Positions 20,889 to 31,106 of a stretch of DNA of 64,000 bases are shown here, piece after piece. This DNA comes from Ophiura sarsii (lineage: Eukaryota; Echinodermata; Ophiuroidea; Amphilepidida; Ophiuridae): contig CM069452.1 of the NCBI GenBank assembly GCA_035610835.1, positions 23,999,121-24,063,120 of the forward strand, given 5' to 3'. Position 1 is the stretch's first letter. Each line of letters begins with the position of its first letter. Both the position numbers and the translations under genes were made by a program. The notes beneath the pieces are model-generated. The model was not told the DNA's origin. It made no database searches and saw only the letters and a list, made by a program, of their open reading frames with translations.

Positions 20889-21347
20889 ATGGCCACCAAA
20901 AGTAGGAAAAATGAGGCTGCAAAGACTGAGAAAAGGTGGCAAGATTCAAATGCTGAACAGCATGGTGTGTACACGGGCACACCTGACTACACAACAAGCA
21001 GCGGTGCTTGCAGTAATGCCTGTGTTGACGCTACACGGAGCGTAACAGGTGCATGTGAGAACAGTAATATCGACGGGCCGAAGAATAGTGAAGGTGATGA
21101 CGGTTTTAAACTGTTTGTTAAAACAGCGTTTGAAATAATATTGTCTGGACAGGCAGTGATCCAGAAAGATTTGGACACTTTCAAAGAGGAAATAAAGAGA
21201 AGCATTGAATTCCAGGGTGAAGAAATAAAGGAACTTAAAGCAAGTGTTTCCCTTGTCAAGACCAGAACAACAAATGCATGGGTTGAAACACGAAACAATA
21301 AGAAGAACATTAATGAGTTGTTTGAAGAAGTAAACAAGTATGCCTAG
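20889..21347 (+). CDS. LINE ORF1-like coiled-coil protein, truncated
   Basis: 152 codons starting MATKSRKNEAAKTEKRWQDS. The second half is a predicted coiled coil (QKDLDTFKEEIKRSIEFQGE, EIKELKASVSLVKTRTTNAW, ending LFEEVNKYA). A coiled coil ending in a tyrosine-rich E..N.YAR segment is usual for LINE ORF1 proteins just before the RRM domain; here a stop follows and no RRM or ORF2 is seen. The 300 bp upstream could be its 5' UTR. A LINE origin is likely but not certain. Confidence 0.5.
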   Translation: MATKSRKNEAAKTEKRWQDSNAEQHGVYTGTPDYTTSSGACSNACVDATRSVTGACENSNIDGPKNSEGDDGFKLFVKTAFEIILSGQAVIQKDLDTFKEEIKRSIEFQGEEIKELKASVSLVKTRTTNAWVETRNNKKNINELFEEVNKYA

Positions 21348-22704
21348 AGAGAGAAACTATTGAACATATGTTTTGGCTATGCCCTATAATAAATAGTTGC
21401 ATTAGGGATAACTGAAAATCAACATAAAAGTTGATTGTAAGGATGTCTTTTTAGGTTTTTGAACCACTCAAAATATGTAGTGATTAATTATTTGTTATAC
21501 TGTATCATAAGTATCATGTGTTTCAAAATAGGTCTATCAAAAGTAAACCTGATATTGAGATATTAAAAAGTATCATTGACTCAAAGATCAAAGATGAAAA
21601 AAGTTATTTCTACAAAACAAATTCAGGCCACACGTTTTGAACTCGCCACCCAAAAAAGGTGGCGTTGTTGCGTTTTTCCGAATCGTGTTCTGTTCAATTC
21701 ATGATAACTCAGGAACGCAAAAAGATACTGTCATGGTATTGGTCTCATTTGAAAGCTAAATAATTGCATTACATAAGCTGTAAATATGAAGCATGTAACT
21801 TCGTTAATGGAGGAGATGTGTTTGATTGAGTTGGGAACAGACGAGGTGGCGGAGGGGGGGGGGGGGGAGTGGAGTGGGGAAGTGGTATACATAAACTCTA
21901 TGTAGGAAAAAGATTGCGTGACAGGCGGTGCCTTTAAACTAGAATCAATTCACCTTTGTACAGGGTGTATCAAAAAAATTAGGACTCTGTTTCATGACGG
22001 TGTAATTCTTATTATAATCATTGGACCATGACCAATTTAGTCTCAATGTCAAGCCCAATTAAATTATTATGATATCCTGAAAATATGAGATCAATCCGAT
22101 AAAAAATAAGAAAACTAGCGTACTTTGTATAAACCATGTCATTTACTGGTTTGTACAATGGGAATTCACACAGTAACAGTTTGTACAATGGGCATTCACA
22201 CAGTAACATGAAAGTGCTCGATTTGTAACTCAATGAACCATCCACAGTGGGTTCGAGAACTATTTAACACAACTTGTTTTACTTTGCACTGAATATGCAT
22301 GCGTCTGTTTTGCGGATTTCTTTTAGCCAGTATTGATTTGTGCCAGAATACATACATACATACATACATACATACACACATAAACAACATTTATAAGACC
22401 CTTTCCAAATTGATCAAAGCGCCATGAATAAAGAATAAATAAATAAATACATAAATAAACAATGCAAATTGAGTCAATATGAAGGATAGAAGTGTGACTT
22501 CAACACCTTCTTGAAGGTAGGCAATGTACATGTCTCCCTGATGTTTCTTTTGAGGCTGTTTCACAGCAAGGGTGCCGACACATAGAATGGTTTATCCCCG
22601 ACGCGATTTTTTTCCCCACATGAGCATAAATAAGAGAGGAATCAGATGAAGAATGTGTGATGGGTCCGGTAACAGATTTTGATCTATGGGAGAGGAAGTC
22701 TTTT

Positions 22705-22996
22705 AACCCTAACCCTAGAATGTGGCAGTGGGGATGGAACGAAGAACAGGGGGAGGGGGTTAAATAAAAAATGGGGGAAATTATGTCCGCCGGCCTCGGG
22801 AATTGAACCCGGGTCGGCCGCGTGACAGGCGAGATATACTACCACTCAGCCACGGGGGGAGGGCTTCACAGGCTAAAAAAAAAATTGGAGACCATATATA
22901 CCCGTAGTTTAGTGCTACAGGAGATAGAACTTGTGCGCGCGCAAGCCAAGGGGTGCTGGCTGTGAGGTGACTGTGAGACGTAGTAGCGTTAGGGTT
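22705..22996. mobile_element. Element E2 with AACCCTAAC ends and tRNA-Asp-like cargo
   Basis: 292 bp. Left end AACCCTAACCCTAG; right end read backwards AACCCTAACGCTA. It contains a tRNA-Asp-like sequence at 22787-22862 on the minus strand, and is nearly identical to E3, 28 bp downstream. Outside the tRNA-like part it matches E6 at 52862. Confidence 0.75.
22787..22862 (-). ncRNA. tRNA-Asp-like sequence (GTC) in E2
   Basis: Minus strand: ccgtggctgagtggtagtat (A box), cgcctgtcacgcgg (anticodon loop with GTC), cccgggttcaattcccg (B box and T arm). The acceptor arms do not pair well, so this is tRNA-like rather than a clean gene. Confidence 0.6.
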
Positions 22997-23024
22997 ATAG
23001 AAATGCACTGTGTGGTGTCGTATT

Positions 23025-23312
23025 AACCCTAACCCTAGAACGTGGCAGTGGGGATGGAACGAAGAACAGGGGGAGGGGGTTAAATAAAAAATGGGAAAAA
23101 TTATGTCCGCCGGCCCCGGGAATTGAACCCGGGTCGGCCGCGTGACAGGCGAGATATACTACCACTCAGCCACGGGGGGAGGGCTTCACAGGCTAAAAAA
23201 TCGGAGACCATATATACCCGTAGTTTAGTGCTACAGGAGATAGAACTTGTGCGCGCGCAAGCCAAGGGGTGCTGGCTGTGAGGTGACTGTGAGACGTAGT
23301 AGCGTTAGGGTT
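23025..23312. mobile_element. Element E3, tandem partner of E2
   Basis: 288 bp, same ends and same interior as E2. The T stem of its tRNA-Asp-like part (23107-23182, minus) is fully paired (ccggg/cccgg), where E2 has one mismatch. The tandem arrangement inside one host element suggests duplication after insertion. Confidence 0.75.
23107..23182 (-). ncRNA. tRNA-Asp-like sequence (GTC) in E3
   Basis: As in E2, with a perfect T arm and an intact GTC anticodon loop (ctgtcac). The acceptor stem is still poor. Confidence 0.6.
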
Positions 23313-24089
23313 ATGGTAATCTGGTGCATTGCCGTGAAGATATTTGAAAACGTACATTTATTAATTAAATGGATTACCAAACTACTATACTTTGCTATTG
23401 ACTGATAGATTATTTACTATGTTGACAATTATTATAACGTATTGAAACGTAAACCATGTTATTTACTGGTGGTCTGTAGGCCTACATACATGTAGATCCC
23501 ATTGTACAAACCAGTAAATGACATGGTTTATGCAAAGTACGCTAGTTTTCTTATTTTGCATCGGATTGATCTTATAGTTTCAGGATATCATAATAATTAA
23601 TTGGGCTTTACATTGAGACTAAATTGGTCATGGTCCAATGATTATAATAGGAATTACACCGTCATGAAACAGAGTCCTAATTTTTTTGATACACCCTGTA
23701 TGAGCTACAAATATGATTTTGGTCTCTTCTTAAAGGTTATTTAATAGTCTTCATGTCTGTGTTTTAACAGATTTGTCAACCTTATGTAACAACTATTAAT
23801 TATGGATAAGTCGCATGATCATCGGGTTTCTCCCTATTCGCCACACAGTAAACGCAAATATTAACCCAAATTTATATAAATTACTCTAACGGAAAAAGTA
23901 TGATAGCAAAAGTATACATTTTTGGAAAGCTCTCAACAAGGGCAATTCATAAAAATGCAGTTTATTGTCGTGTCGTGGTAGGTCATGTTATGGCGGGTCA
24001 TGTCGTGGCATGTCATGGCGGGGCATGTCATGTTGTGGCGTATCATGACTTCAATTCAACTAATAAATTTATGTTTCTTTTCATTTCAG

Positions 24090-24628
24090 GCTGACATCAC
24101 ACTTCAACCAGTACATGGCACTGCGAACTAAAAGAGAGGTTCAGAGGGTGGACTACAAAGCACTGTCCGAAGGACCAACTGTTGCTTGTGAGTATGAAAA
24201 GCACCGGAGGTCTACTTCAAAATTATATCCCCTGACTGTTTTGGATACAAAGCAGCAAGACGAAATCCCATGCACTAGTACACTACATTGTTGAAAGTAG
24301 ATTTATCACAAATATTAAGTTTTGGATACACTTTTACGATTTACAGTACCCTTGGCAGCGCCAATAAATCCTCAAACTATCTACAACACCGGGCATACGG
24401 CCGAATTCACCTGGGATGATATTCCTTGTGGATCACGTGGTGGCGATAATTTAGAGTATTTCTTCCAAGTCTTATTCAACGGTTTTAGAGATACGTTCTG
24501 GGAAGACATCTGACACTAGAGTGATTGTGAGAGATTTGCCTTGTGGAATAGTGTCGTTCCATGTTAAGGGTTTTAATGATGCGGGTGATGGTCCGAAGTC
24601 TAGCACAATGCAAATTGATGTGAATTAA
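24090..24628 (+). pseudogene. Two exons of an FN3-domain protein, frameshifted
   Basis: Exon 24090-24187 (acceptor tcatttcag, donor T|gtgagt) ends KREVQRVDYKALSEGPTVA. It joins in frame to an exon beginning 24347 (acceptor ttacag) that reads PLAAPINPQTIYNTGHTAEF then TWDDIPCGS, the first strands of an FN3 fold. A frame change near 24510 is needed to reach DTRVIVRDLPCGIVSFHVKG, FNDAGDGPKSSTMQIDVN and the stop at 24628. G..V....FN.AG.GP.S is the typical FN3 end. No upstream exons are seen. Probably a dead duplicate or TE-carried fragment. Confidence 0.5.
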
Positions 24629-25078
24629 TCAGGTATATGATTGATGATTTTATATCAAAGAAAAGAGAACGAGTACGTTAACATAGAAGACTATAGAGTG
24701 TATGCATTACTACGTCTTTCTTTTAACTAACTGTGCCTCCAAGATGGAATCCACGGAACAATATGATTTGATCAGCTAAGATCACATGGAGCGGAAAATG
24801 TAATTGTCTATCCGAATACGTGACTTGACTGCATGTATACAGGGTGCCTAAGAGCTCACCTTTAGGGGCAATAATCTTGCATGGGACAATTAAACAATAC
24901 GACGAATGGATATACCAACAGAATACATCGATACTACTCCAGAGGCCACAGCGCTGTTGCATTTACAATTAGCGACGGCTATAAAAGAAAACAGATAGTC
25001 TGATTCAGATACGGCTTCCTATTCCAAAGACGGCGTTTGAACCGATCCAAAGGTGTGGACAATTGAAGACGTGCATAG
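24629..25078. other. No recognisable gene
   Basis: Short open frames on the minus strand have no domain character. Nothing else seen. Confidence 0.3.
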
Positions 25079-25345
25079 ATATGGCAGATCAGCCAGATTA
25101 AGGTGGTGCCGATGGCGAAGGCAATGCACAACCACAACCCCCTAAGTTTCAAAACCACACACAAATTCCATTACCATCAAAACTAAAATTGACAGGGGAT
25201 ATGAAAACCAATTGGCAAGTTTTCAAACAACTTTGGTATAGCTATGAAACCCTAACCGGGTTAGACAAAGCTGACAAGGTTAACAGGATTGCCACATTTG
25301 TTACCTGTATTTCTACTGATGCGCTAATCACTCACAACGGTTTTC
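25079..25345 (+). pseudogene. Gypsy-type gag fragment
   Basis: Starts MADQPD, then an in-frame stop, then a Gln/Pro-rich stretch and LPSKLKLTGDMKTNWQVFKQ, LWYSYETLTGLDKADKVNRI, ATFVTCISTDALITHNGF. The N-W-x-x-F-x-Q.W..Y pattern is the start of the retrotransposon gag core. It breaks off after about 80 residues. Confidence 0.65.
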
Positions 25346-25727
25346 CCTCAGGGTTCGTGCTAATTGGCGTTTTGGCGCACACAGCGCCGTTTTCTCCGAG
25401 TGCGCGCCATAAATAATATTTTCCCATCAGTTCGGGAGCACGGCGCGTGCCAGAAATTTAGCACTGCTCTCAGGCCATATCGGCGACTTCTTACGTTACT
25501 AATACGTAATATATAAGGACAATCTGATTTTCATTCATAAAAATAAGTTTCAGGGCGAGTAGGTGTAGTACTGCAGTTCTAAGAAATGTACGCTTTACGA
25601 CAATATACAGTAACACCGTTACATACATAATACACACAGACTAACTCAGTCTATAAAACGAGAGTTGTTCACGTAATAAAAAATAAAAGTTTTGATATTT
25701 TGCAGGGTTTCTTTGTTGACTTGAGCG

Positions 25728-26630
25728 GTGAGTGACGAGCTGTCGCATGGTCGAGTGTTGTTGCATCTCTCCAAGATGGGGAAAGATCGGTATTTGAAAG
25801 CCTGGGAGACGGAGTTTAAGTGGTTGAAGTATGATGAGGAAAAGAAAGCGATGTTTTGCACCGTTTGCAAAGAAGCTTATGATCGTAAGATGCACCTCAG
25901 CAAAAATATAATTAATAGATGACAGAGAAAGAGAAGAAACACAGGATATGGAGACTGGTAGTGATGAATCTGATTCGGCTGCTGATGCAGATGATGAAGC
26001 AGGACCTTCCACTGTAGAAGTAGAACATGAAATAGCTGAATAGCTGATAAAGATGTGGATGAAGCAGAGTCTGACTCTGGGACTGCTGGTGGAATTGCTA
26101 CAAAAATTGATCCTGTAAAGTTAAAGGAAGAGTGGTGGGATATCAGACATTTGCTGAGAGATCACAAGAAGAAGAGCTTGAAGAAGAAGGGGGAGGGTGT
26201 AAATGATGCTTTCACTGTATTTGGTAGAGATATAACCACAACTTTTGCTCACAAATTTCCCAATACTGCACTACATGTGAGCATTGCCATGACGACTCCT
26301 ATGGCAAGCTTGAGTTGTGAAAGGGGGTTTAGTAGGCAGAATCGTATCAAAACTAAATTCCGCAGTTGTCTGTCAACCAAGTCACTTACCCAGCTCATGA
26401 CCATCCATTTTGTGTTCTTTAAAAAGTATATTACAATTCTGCATTTTCTTGCTGAATTTATCTGATGGTTTTGTATATATATTTATGTAAATAGTTGTTA
26501 TATTCCATGTATTTTGTAAATAATTATGTATTATTCTCCGTGAAATGAGGGCCTGCTTGAAAAGTAGTGCTTGACACTGAAGCTGTTTACCCTCAATAAA
26601 GAAAGATTCAATAATAATAATAATAATCAC
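25728..26630 (+). pseudogene. Internally deleted hAT-like transposase with 3' end
   Basis: The N-terminal part reads KDRYLKAWETEFKWLKYDEE then KKAMFCTVCKEAYDR, the zinc-finger start of ZNF862/KIAA1586-type hAT proteins. After about 150 bp of acidic sequence with stops, 26055-26465 carries EEWWDIRHLLRDHKKKSLKK and TTPMASLSCERGFSRQNRIK then TKFRSCLSTKSLTQLM, the hAT dimerisation end. The DDE core is missing. An AATAAA at about 26596 and an (aat)n run close it, which could mean a retro-inserted transcript. Confidence 0.6.
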
Positions 26631-27030
26631 TCAGTTTTTCAGTACAGGAACCTTCAACCCAAGAATTGTAGTACCTTGCTGGTACCAAAAGTAAATACAA
26701 TAATTTGGAGTAACATTGGCTAAGCCATAAGATCCCGAGACTTAAAAATTCAGAAAGCTCAGCGCCCTCTAGTGACAAGTATATAACTGCTCTTGCTAAA
26801 CAAAAACTGCAAAGATCATCAGGAAGATGGCTTAGCCTTACTGGCTCATGCTCACTGAACAATCTCAGAAAAGAATTGATAAAGCCGGATGAGCTAAATA
26901 GAAGGTACATTCATCTATGGAAACAGTCTGTGCAACCGACGACATGGTTGTTTGGTAATGACCTGCCACGTACAGCAGGTAAAGGATTTAGATGAGCAAT
27001 ACGTTGATTGTTTATTGATCCTAGGTAACA
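26631..27030. other. No recognisable gene
   Basis: An open frame on the minus strand (26608-26910) has no domain. No repeat recognised. Confidence 0.3.
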
Positions 27031-27034
27031 GAAT

Positions 27035-27330
27035 ATGCCGAAGCTGAAGTCGAAGTCGAAGAAGAGGACGCAAAAAAGTGTTAAAACTCTTTTTAGATTT
27101 GGAATTGTGGGACAGAATCAGCGAAGAGTGTATCAGAATAATCCTCCTCGAAAGACCCCTACACAAACGTACTACCGTCGATTGGAAAGTAATTTGAAAA
27201 AAACTCTAATTACAAATTCTTTCTGACGTACCAGGTGATGGCGGTTGCTTTTTTCATTCAGTGCAGCATCAGATACAAAACAGATTCAATGATAATACCT
27301 ACCCAATAGAGGATATTGATTATGCTTTCT
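27035..27330 (+). pseudogene. OTU-domain protein fragment
   Basis: The basic N-terminus (MPKLKSKSKKRTQKSVKTLF) runs to LESNLKKTLITNS. A frame change near 27215 opens LSDVPGDGGCFFHSVQHQIQ then NRFNDNTYPIEDIDYAF. D-G-x-C-x-F/x-S is the active-site block of OTU cysteine proteases. In marine invertebrates OTU domains often ride on Helitrons and retroelements; that origin is inference, as no Helitron ends or helicase are present. Confidence 0.5.
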
Positions 27331-27414
27331 CATGTTCTTGTCTTTTTACAGACCGTGATCATTGTTGGAGTTGAATAAAGTTAAAGGAACTGTTATAACC
27401 AGATACCGTTCATT

Positions 27415-28414
27415 TTGCTGGTTTCGAGATCACCCTCAGTAGTGTCCGCCCTTGCCAAAGATTCATCCATGCCATACTTGACTTCCCCACGCCCGCAAGT
27501 ATCACTGACATACGCTCATATCCTTGTGGTGTGCGACTACGCAACCAGGTACCCTGAAGCAATCCCAATACCCGATCAGACAGCAGCAACAATATCACAG
27601 AAATTGTAGGACTCCCCAGTGAAATTCTAATTTCTTGTCAAAGGCGATGACAGAGATGTGCTCAAAATTAAGAATAAACCAAATACCAGCAACCCAAACC
27701 ATCAGCAAACAAATGGGATGGTGTATTTGCATACAGAGAGGTTCCTGAATTTACCGCATACTCCCATATGCACTTACTATATGGTGGACCAGCAAGAGGA
27801 CCACTTAGTCTAATAAAAGAAGGGTGGGTAGGTCAGAAAGATACACAAGAAGACATACCTTCTAAACTTCTCAAAATGCAAGCCAACATAACAAAATGGA
27901 TGGCAAATGCTAGACAAACTAAACAAACCAACCAAGACAAAATGAGGTACCATTACGATAAGAAAGCTCAAGATAGAACAAGTAGGACAACAGGTGCTAG
28001 TATTTCTACCAGAAGGGGGTGGAAAGCTAAACTCAAAATGGCAGGGTCCCTATAAAATTACCAATAATTACCAATAAAATAGGGGAAGTAAACTACCAAA
28101 TAGAAATGCCAGATAAGAGAAAATCTACCAGGATCCTTCATGCTAACTTGTTGAAACAATGGTATACCCAAGAACAAACAGATGACATACAAAACTGCTA
28201 TTGTGTGACTGGAGTTGTTCAAGAAATTGGTGATGAATCAATAGTTCAAAACGCTGTAGATTTTGATCTCCAGACCCAACTACTTGATGATAGTATAGGC
28301 CCTGTGTATTTACAATCCCAAACCTGGGAAGACACAACAATTTCAGAGTCCTTATCATCACAACAGAAAGTAGAAATAGCCGCCAGTGTTCGCAGGCGTC
28401 ATGTGGCATACTGA
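27415..28414 (+). pseudogene. Gypsy-type integrase, broken
   Basis: The integrase core appears as YAHILVVCDYATRYPEAIPI then PDQTAATISQKL (catalytic Asp in VVCDY). After a deletion the C-terminal part continues in shifting frames: KMQANITKWMANARQTKQTN, QDKMRYHYDKKAQ, a GKLNSKWQGPYKI block and MPDKRKSTRILHANLLKQWY. These match the end of Ty3/Gypsy integrase (K..P.R.GP..I). Several frameshifts; dead. Confidence 0.7.
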
Positions 28415-28416
28415 AC

Positions 28417-28824
28417 ATGGCATGGGATCCACATCCCTGGTATTTCCGCCACCGCCAGTGCGGTAGAAACAATCCGTGCCAGATGTGCAGTGGTTTCTTG
28501 ACGCAGCACTGGGAGGCGATTGAAGCAGGACGAGCGGCTCTTATTCACCTGCAGGAGAAGACAGGGTTGGGTGTACAGCCAACGTCTAGTAAGGTGAGTG
28601 GTTCGGTAGAAAAGGGTGCCCGTATAGACTCTCCACCATGTGGTGGCGACTCCTTACGCATGGGTACCAGCGGGGCTCCGGCCCCAGCCAGTAATGTGGC
28701 TGAAAGCTCGGGTGGCGGTTCTGGCTGTGCTCCACCTAGGCGGTATGAGACTAGGGAAACCCGGACTCGTACCAGTCAGACCTACCACGGTGATGATCGC
28801 AAGCTTGCTGCCAGGCGGGACTGA
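28417..28824 (+). CDS. Unrecognised ORF with a cysteine cluster
   Basis: 135 codons: WYFRHRQCGRNNPCQMCSGF, then TQHWEAIEAGRAALIHLQEK, then low-complexity Gly/Ser/Pro and a basic tail. An overlapping frame, 28640-29071, is also open. It lies 3' of the Gypsy integrase and could be element 3' sequence. No family recognised. Confidence 0.3.
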   Translation: MAWDPHPWYFRHRQCGRNNPCQMCSGFLTQHWEAIEAGRAALIHLQEKTGLGVQPTSSKVSGSVEKGARIDSPPCGGDSLRMGTSGAPAPASNVAESSGGGSGCAPPRRYETRETRTRTSQTYHGDDRKLAARRD

Positions 28825-29063
28825 CACCACCCATTCCGATGCTACCAGGCACTTGATGCTGGTACCAGAGGGTGACAGTCTTGCGCCGCGGACCAACGTT
28901 TCATTGGTTAGCACGCCAGTTAGTACTGCACTAGCTGGCACGCAGGATTTGTCGGTTATGTCGGCCTGTCTAACACAGGGTCCACCCTCGCAAGGGGGGA
29001 GATTCGCTCACGGTACACAAACTGGCCGGGTGACATTAAAAAAACTGTTCCCATTTTTCCAAG

Positions 29064-29168
29064 GACTGTGAAAGACTGGAACAAATTACCAGCATCCGGC
29101 GCTGAAAGTTGCACATTAAAACTGTTCAAAAGTAATATTGCCAGCCACTTCAGTCACAAACCTCAAAT
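29064..29168 (+). pseudogene. CR1-like LINE RT tail
   Basis: FPRTVKDWNKLPASGAESCT then LKLFKSNIASHFSHKPQIP is the usual C-terminal end of CR1/Jockey RT (FPRT...WN.LP). Just upstream (29013-29061) lies a stretch matching the interior of the neighbouring palindrome. Confidence 0.55.
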
Positions 29169-29386
29169 ACCGTAAAACGGGGTGAATAGGGACATGGGGG
29201 TGAATAGGGACAAAAATGGGAAAAGTTTTTTAAATGTCACCCGGCCAGTTTGTGTACTGAAAACGGGGTGAATAGGGACATGGGGCCCCCATGTCTCTAT
29301 TCACCCCGTTTTCAGTACACAAACTGGCCGGGTGACATTTAAAAAACGTTTCCCATTTTTGTCCCTATTCACCCCGTTTTACGGTA
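29168..29386. mobile_element. Perfect-palindrome MITE, CCGTAAAACGGGGTGAA ends
   Basis: TA-flanked body of about 215 bp whose two halves are almost exact reverse complements around ggggcccc at 29281. It starts ccgtaaaacggggtgaatag and ends with the inverse. A direct repeat (gaatagggacatggg) lies within the left arm. No ORF. Confidence 0.9.
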
Positions 29387-29684
29387 GTCAATGCCTGCTA
29401 CCCTCACACGATGTTTAGTAATTTACTCAACCCAGTTGGAGTGATGTAGCAACAGCTGATTTTCCACTAAACGCAATGGAGATGGAGACAAACATTTCAA
29501 GGAGTGTGTGAACACTGCAATTAAAGTAGCCACAGAAGAAGACTTGCCACTTGTTTGTCCCCATAAGAATTCACAGGCGCAAGGGGATAGAAAGCTATGT
29601 CCAATTGTGTCGCTCACCATCGGTTTGTCTGAAGTAGATGTATCTGACGAAGCTCGAAATTAGGGGGTAGTGATGGATTAGCAC

Positions 29685-29996
29685 ATGACACTATCCACTC
29701 ATGTCAACAATGTCTGCAGATCAGCTTCGTATGCCATATCCAAGATCGGCCAATTTCGCAGATTCATTGATCAAGCTACAGCTGAACGCCTTGTCCACGC
29801 CTTTGTCACCTCTCGCATTGACTCAAACAACAGCTTGCTCTACGGTTTGCCTGGGACTGCTATCGCAAAGTTACAACGCATTGAGAACAGTGCAATTAGA
29901 CTGGTGACATGTGTTAAGAGAGATCAAAGCATTGATGCTGTTCGGCGAGGTTTGCACTCTGGATTTTGGATTTATCAATTGACAACTTTTGGCTGA
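29685..29996 (+). pseudogene. CR1-like LINE RT C-terminal fragment
   Basis: MTLSTHVNNVCRSASYAISK, IGQFRRFIDQATAERLVHAF, SLLYGLPGTAIAKLQRIENS then AIRLVTCVKR. Matches the post-catalytic region (LG..H....AY...I..IR ... LLYG.P...I..LQ..QN.A.RL). Truncated after about 100 codons. Confidence 0.65.
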
Positions 29997-30086
29997 ACAA
30001 GAATAAAATGAAAACAAACAATAACAAACAAGGTAAAAAGAACAAAGAATTTAATATAAAAATATCCAAAGGCCTTTTAGTCCTTC

Positions 30087-31050
30087 GTGAAGAAGCTAAG
30101 ACAAGAAGAAACTGGTGTTGCTGATCTGAAGGTAGCGAACAAAATTGTCAGCGACGACTTGAGTAAAGCAGAAGCTATCACCAATCAATTTGCAAGCGTC
30201 TTCATCATCGAAGACAAAAATCAAGTCCCAAACCTGGGAGAGAGCAGTGTTCCTGACATACCAAGTCTTACCATTGGGAAAGAGGGTGTCCTGAGACAGA
30301 TCAACAGAACCAAACCAAACAAAGCTCCTGGACCAGGTGGTATCTCAACAAAGCTAAAGGTCAGCAGTGCAATACATTTTTCTTTACTGATATTCGGGAA
30401 TGGAACTCAGGTTAAAACATCCAAAACCCACGGGCAGTTCAAAAAGGCAGTAAAAAGAGTCACTTTCTATCTTGATTTTTCATCCATTTTTTTATATGCA
30501 GTTGTTTCATAAAAAGTGCAATATTATTTTGTGTGCAAATATATATGATGTTTTTATAATGTGCTGTTTTAATAAGGACCCCAATGGAAATAAGCCCTTT
30601 TTAAAGCTTTCTTGGGCTATCCTTGGCATTATATGTTTTATTGTATTAATATGTTGTGTTAATTGTTTTAAGTTTTTAAGATTTGTATATGATCTGATGT
30701 ATTGTATCTCTCTGTCTTGATATGCCAAATAAAACTAAACTAAACTAAACTATGGATGCTACATTTGTGTGCAGACAAAATTTCACCAGTACTGACAAAA
30801 ATCTTCCAGTCATCTGTGGATGAAGGAGTTCTTCCTACTCAATGGAGAGATGCCAATATGTGCTATCTTCAAAACGGGGGCCAAAGCCATGACCCAGCCA
30901 ACTATTGTGGAGTTTCTCTTTCAAGTGTGGTCAGCAAGATCCTAGAACACATCATCCATTCACACATAATGAAGCATCTTGAGGAGCGCAACATCTTGGT
31001 TAACAACCAACATGGTTTCAGAGCGAAACATTCAACAGTGACACAACTAT
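30087..31050 (+). pseudogene. LINE reverse transcriptase, interrupted by a LINE 3' end
   Basis: The first block 30087-30357 reads VANKIVSDDLSKAEAITNQF ... VLRQINRTKPNKAPGPGGIS then TKL. About 395 bp then intervene (30358-30752), ending tatgccaaataaa plus (actaa)n, the 3' end of another LINE. RT resumes as MLHLCADKISPVLTKIFQSS, VDEGVLPTQWRDAN ... VVSKILEHIIHSHIMKHLEE then a stop. Joining the blocks would give K-L-W-M-L, so the insertion lies between RT blocks. The catalytic ADD region is absent. Confidence 0.65.
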
Positions 31051-31106
31051 AGTCCTAACCATACACGACCTGACAAAGAACATCGAGAGAAGAACCAGGA
31101 TCAGTC

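Larger units (their letters stand above)
21961..23698. mobile_element. 1.74 kb TIR element with 200 bp terminal repeats
   Basis: Left end TA|cagggtgtatcaaaaaaatt (21961) and right end ...aatttttttgatacaccctg|TA (23698) are inverted. The inverted arms run about 203 bp, to 22163 and from 23497, with few differences. TA flanks and the CAGGGTGT end fit Tc1/mariner-like non-autonomous elements. The interior has no transposase; it contains a (cata)n microsatellite at 22351-22380 and the tandem pair E2/E3. Confidence 0.85.

Noticed and set aside
22705..23312. Interstitial telomere sequence
   Set aside because: Only one and a half to two TTAGGG units at each border; they behave as inverted element ends, not as a telomere tract.
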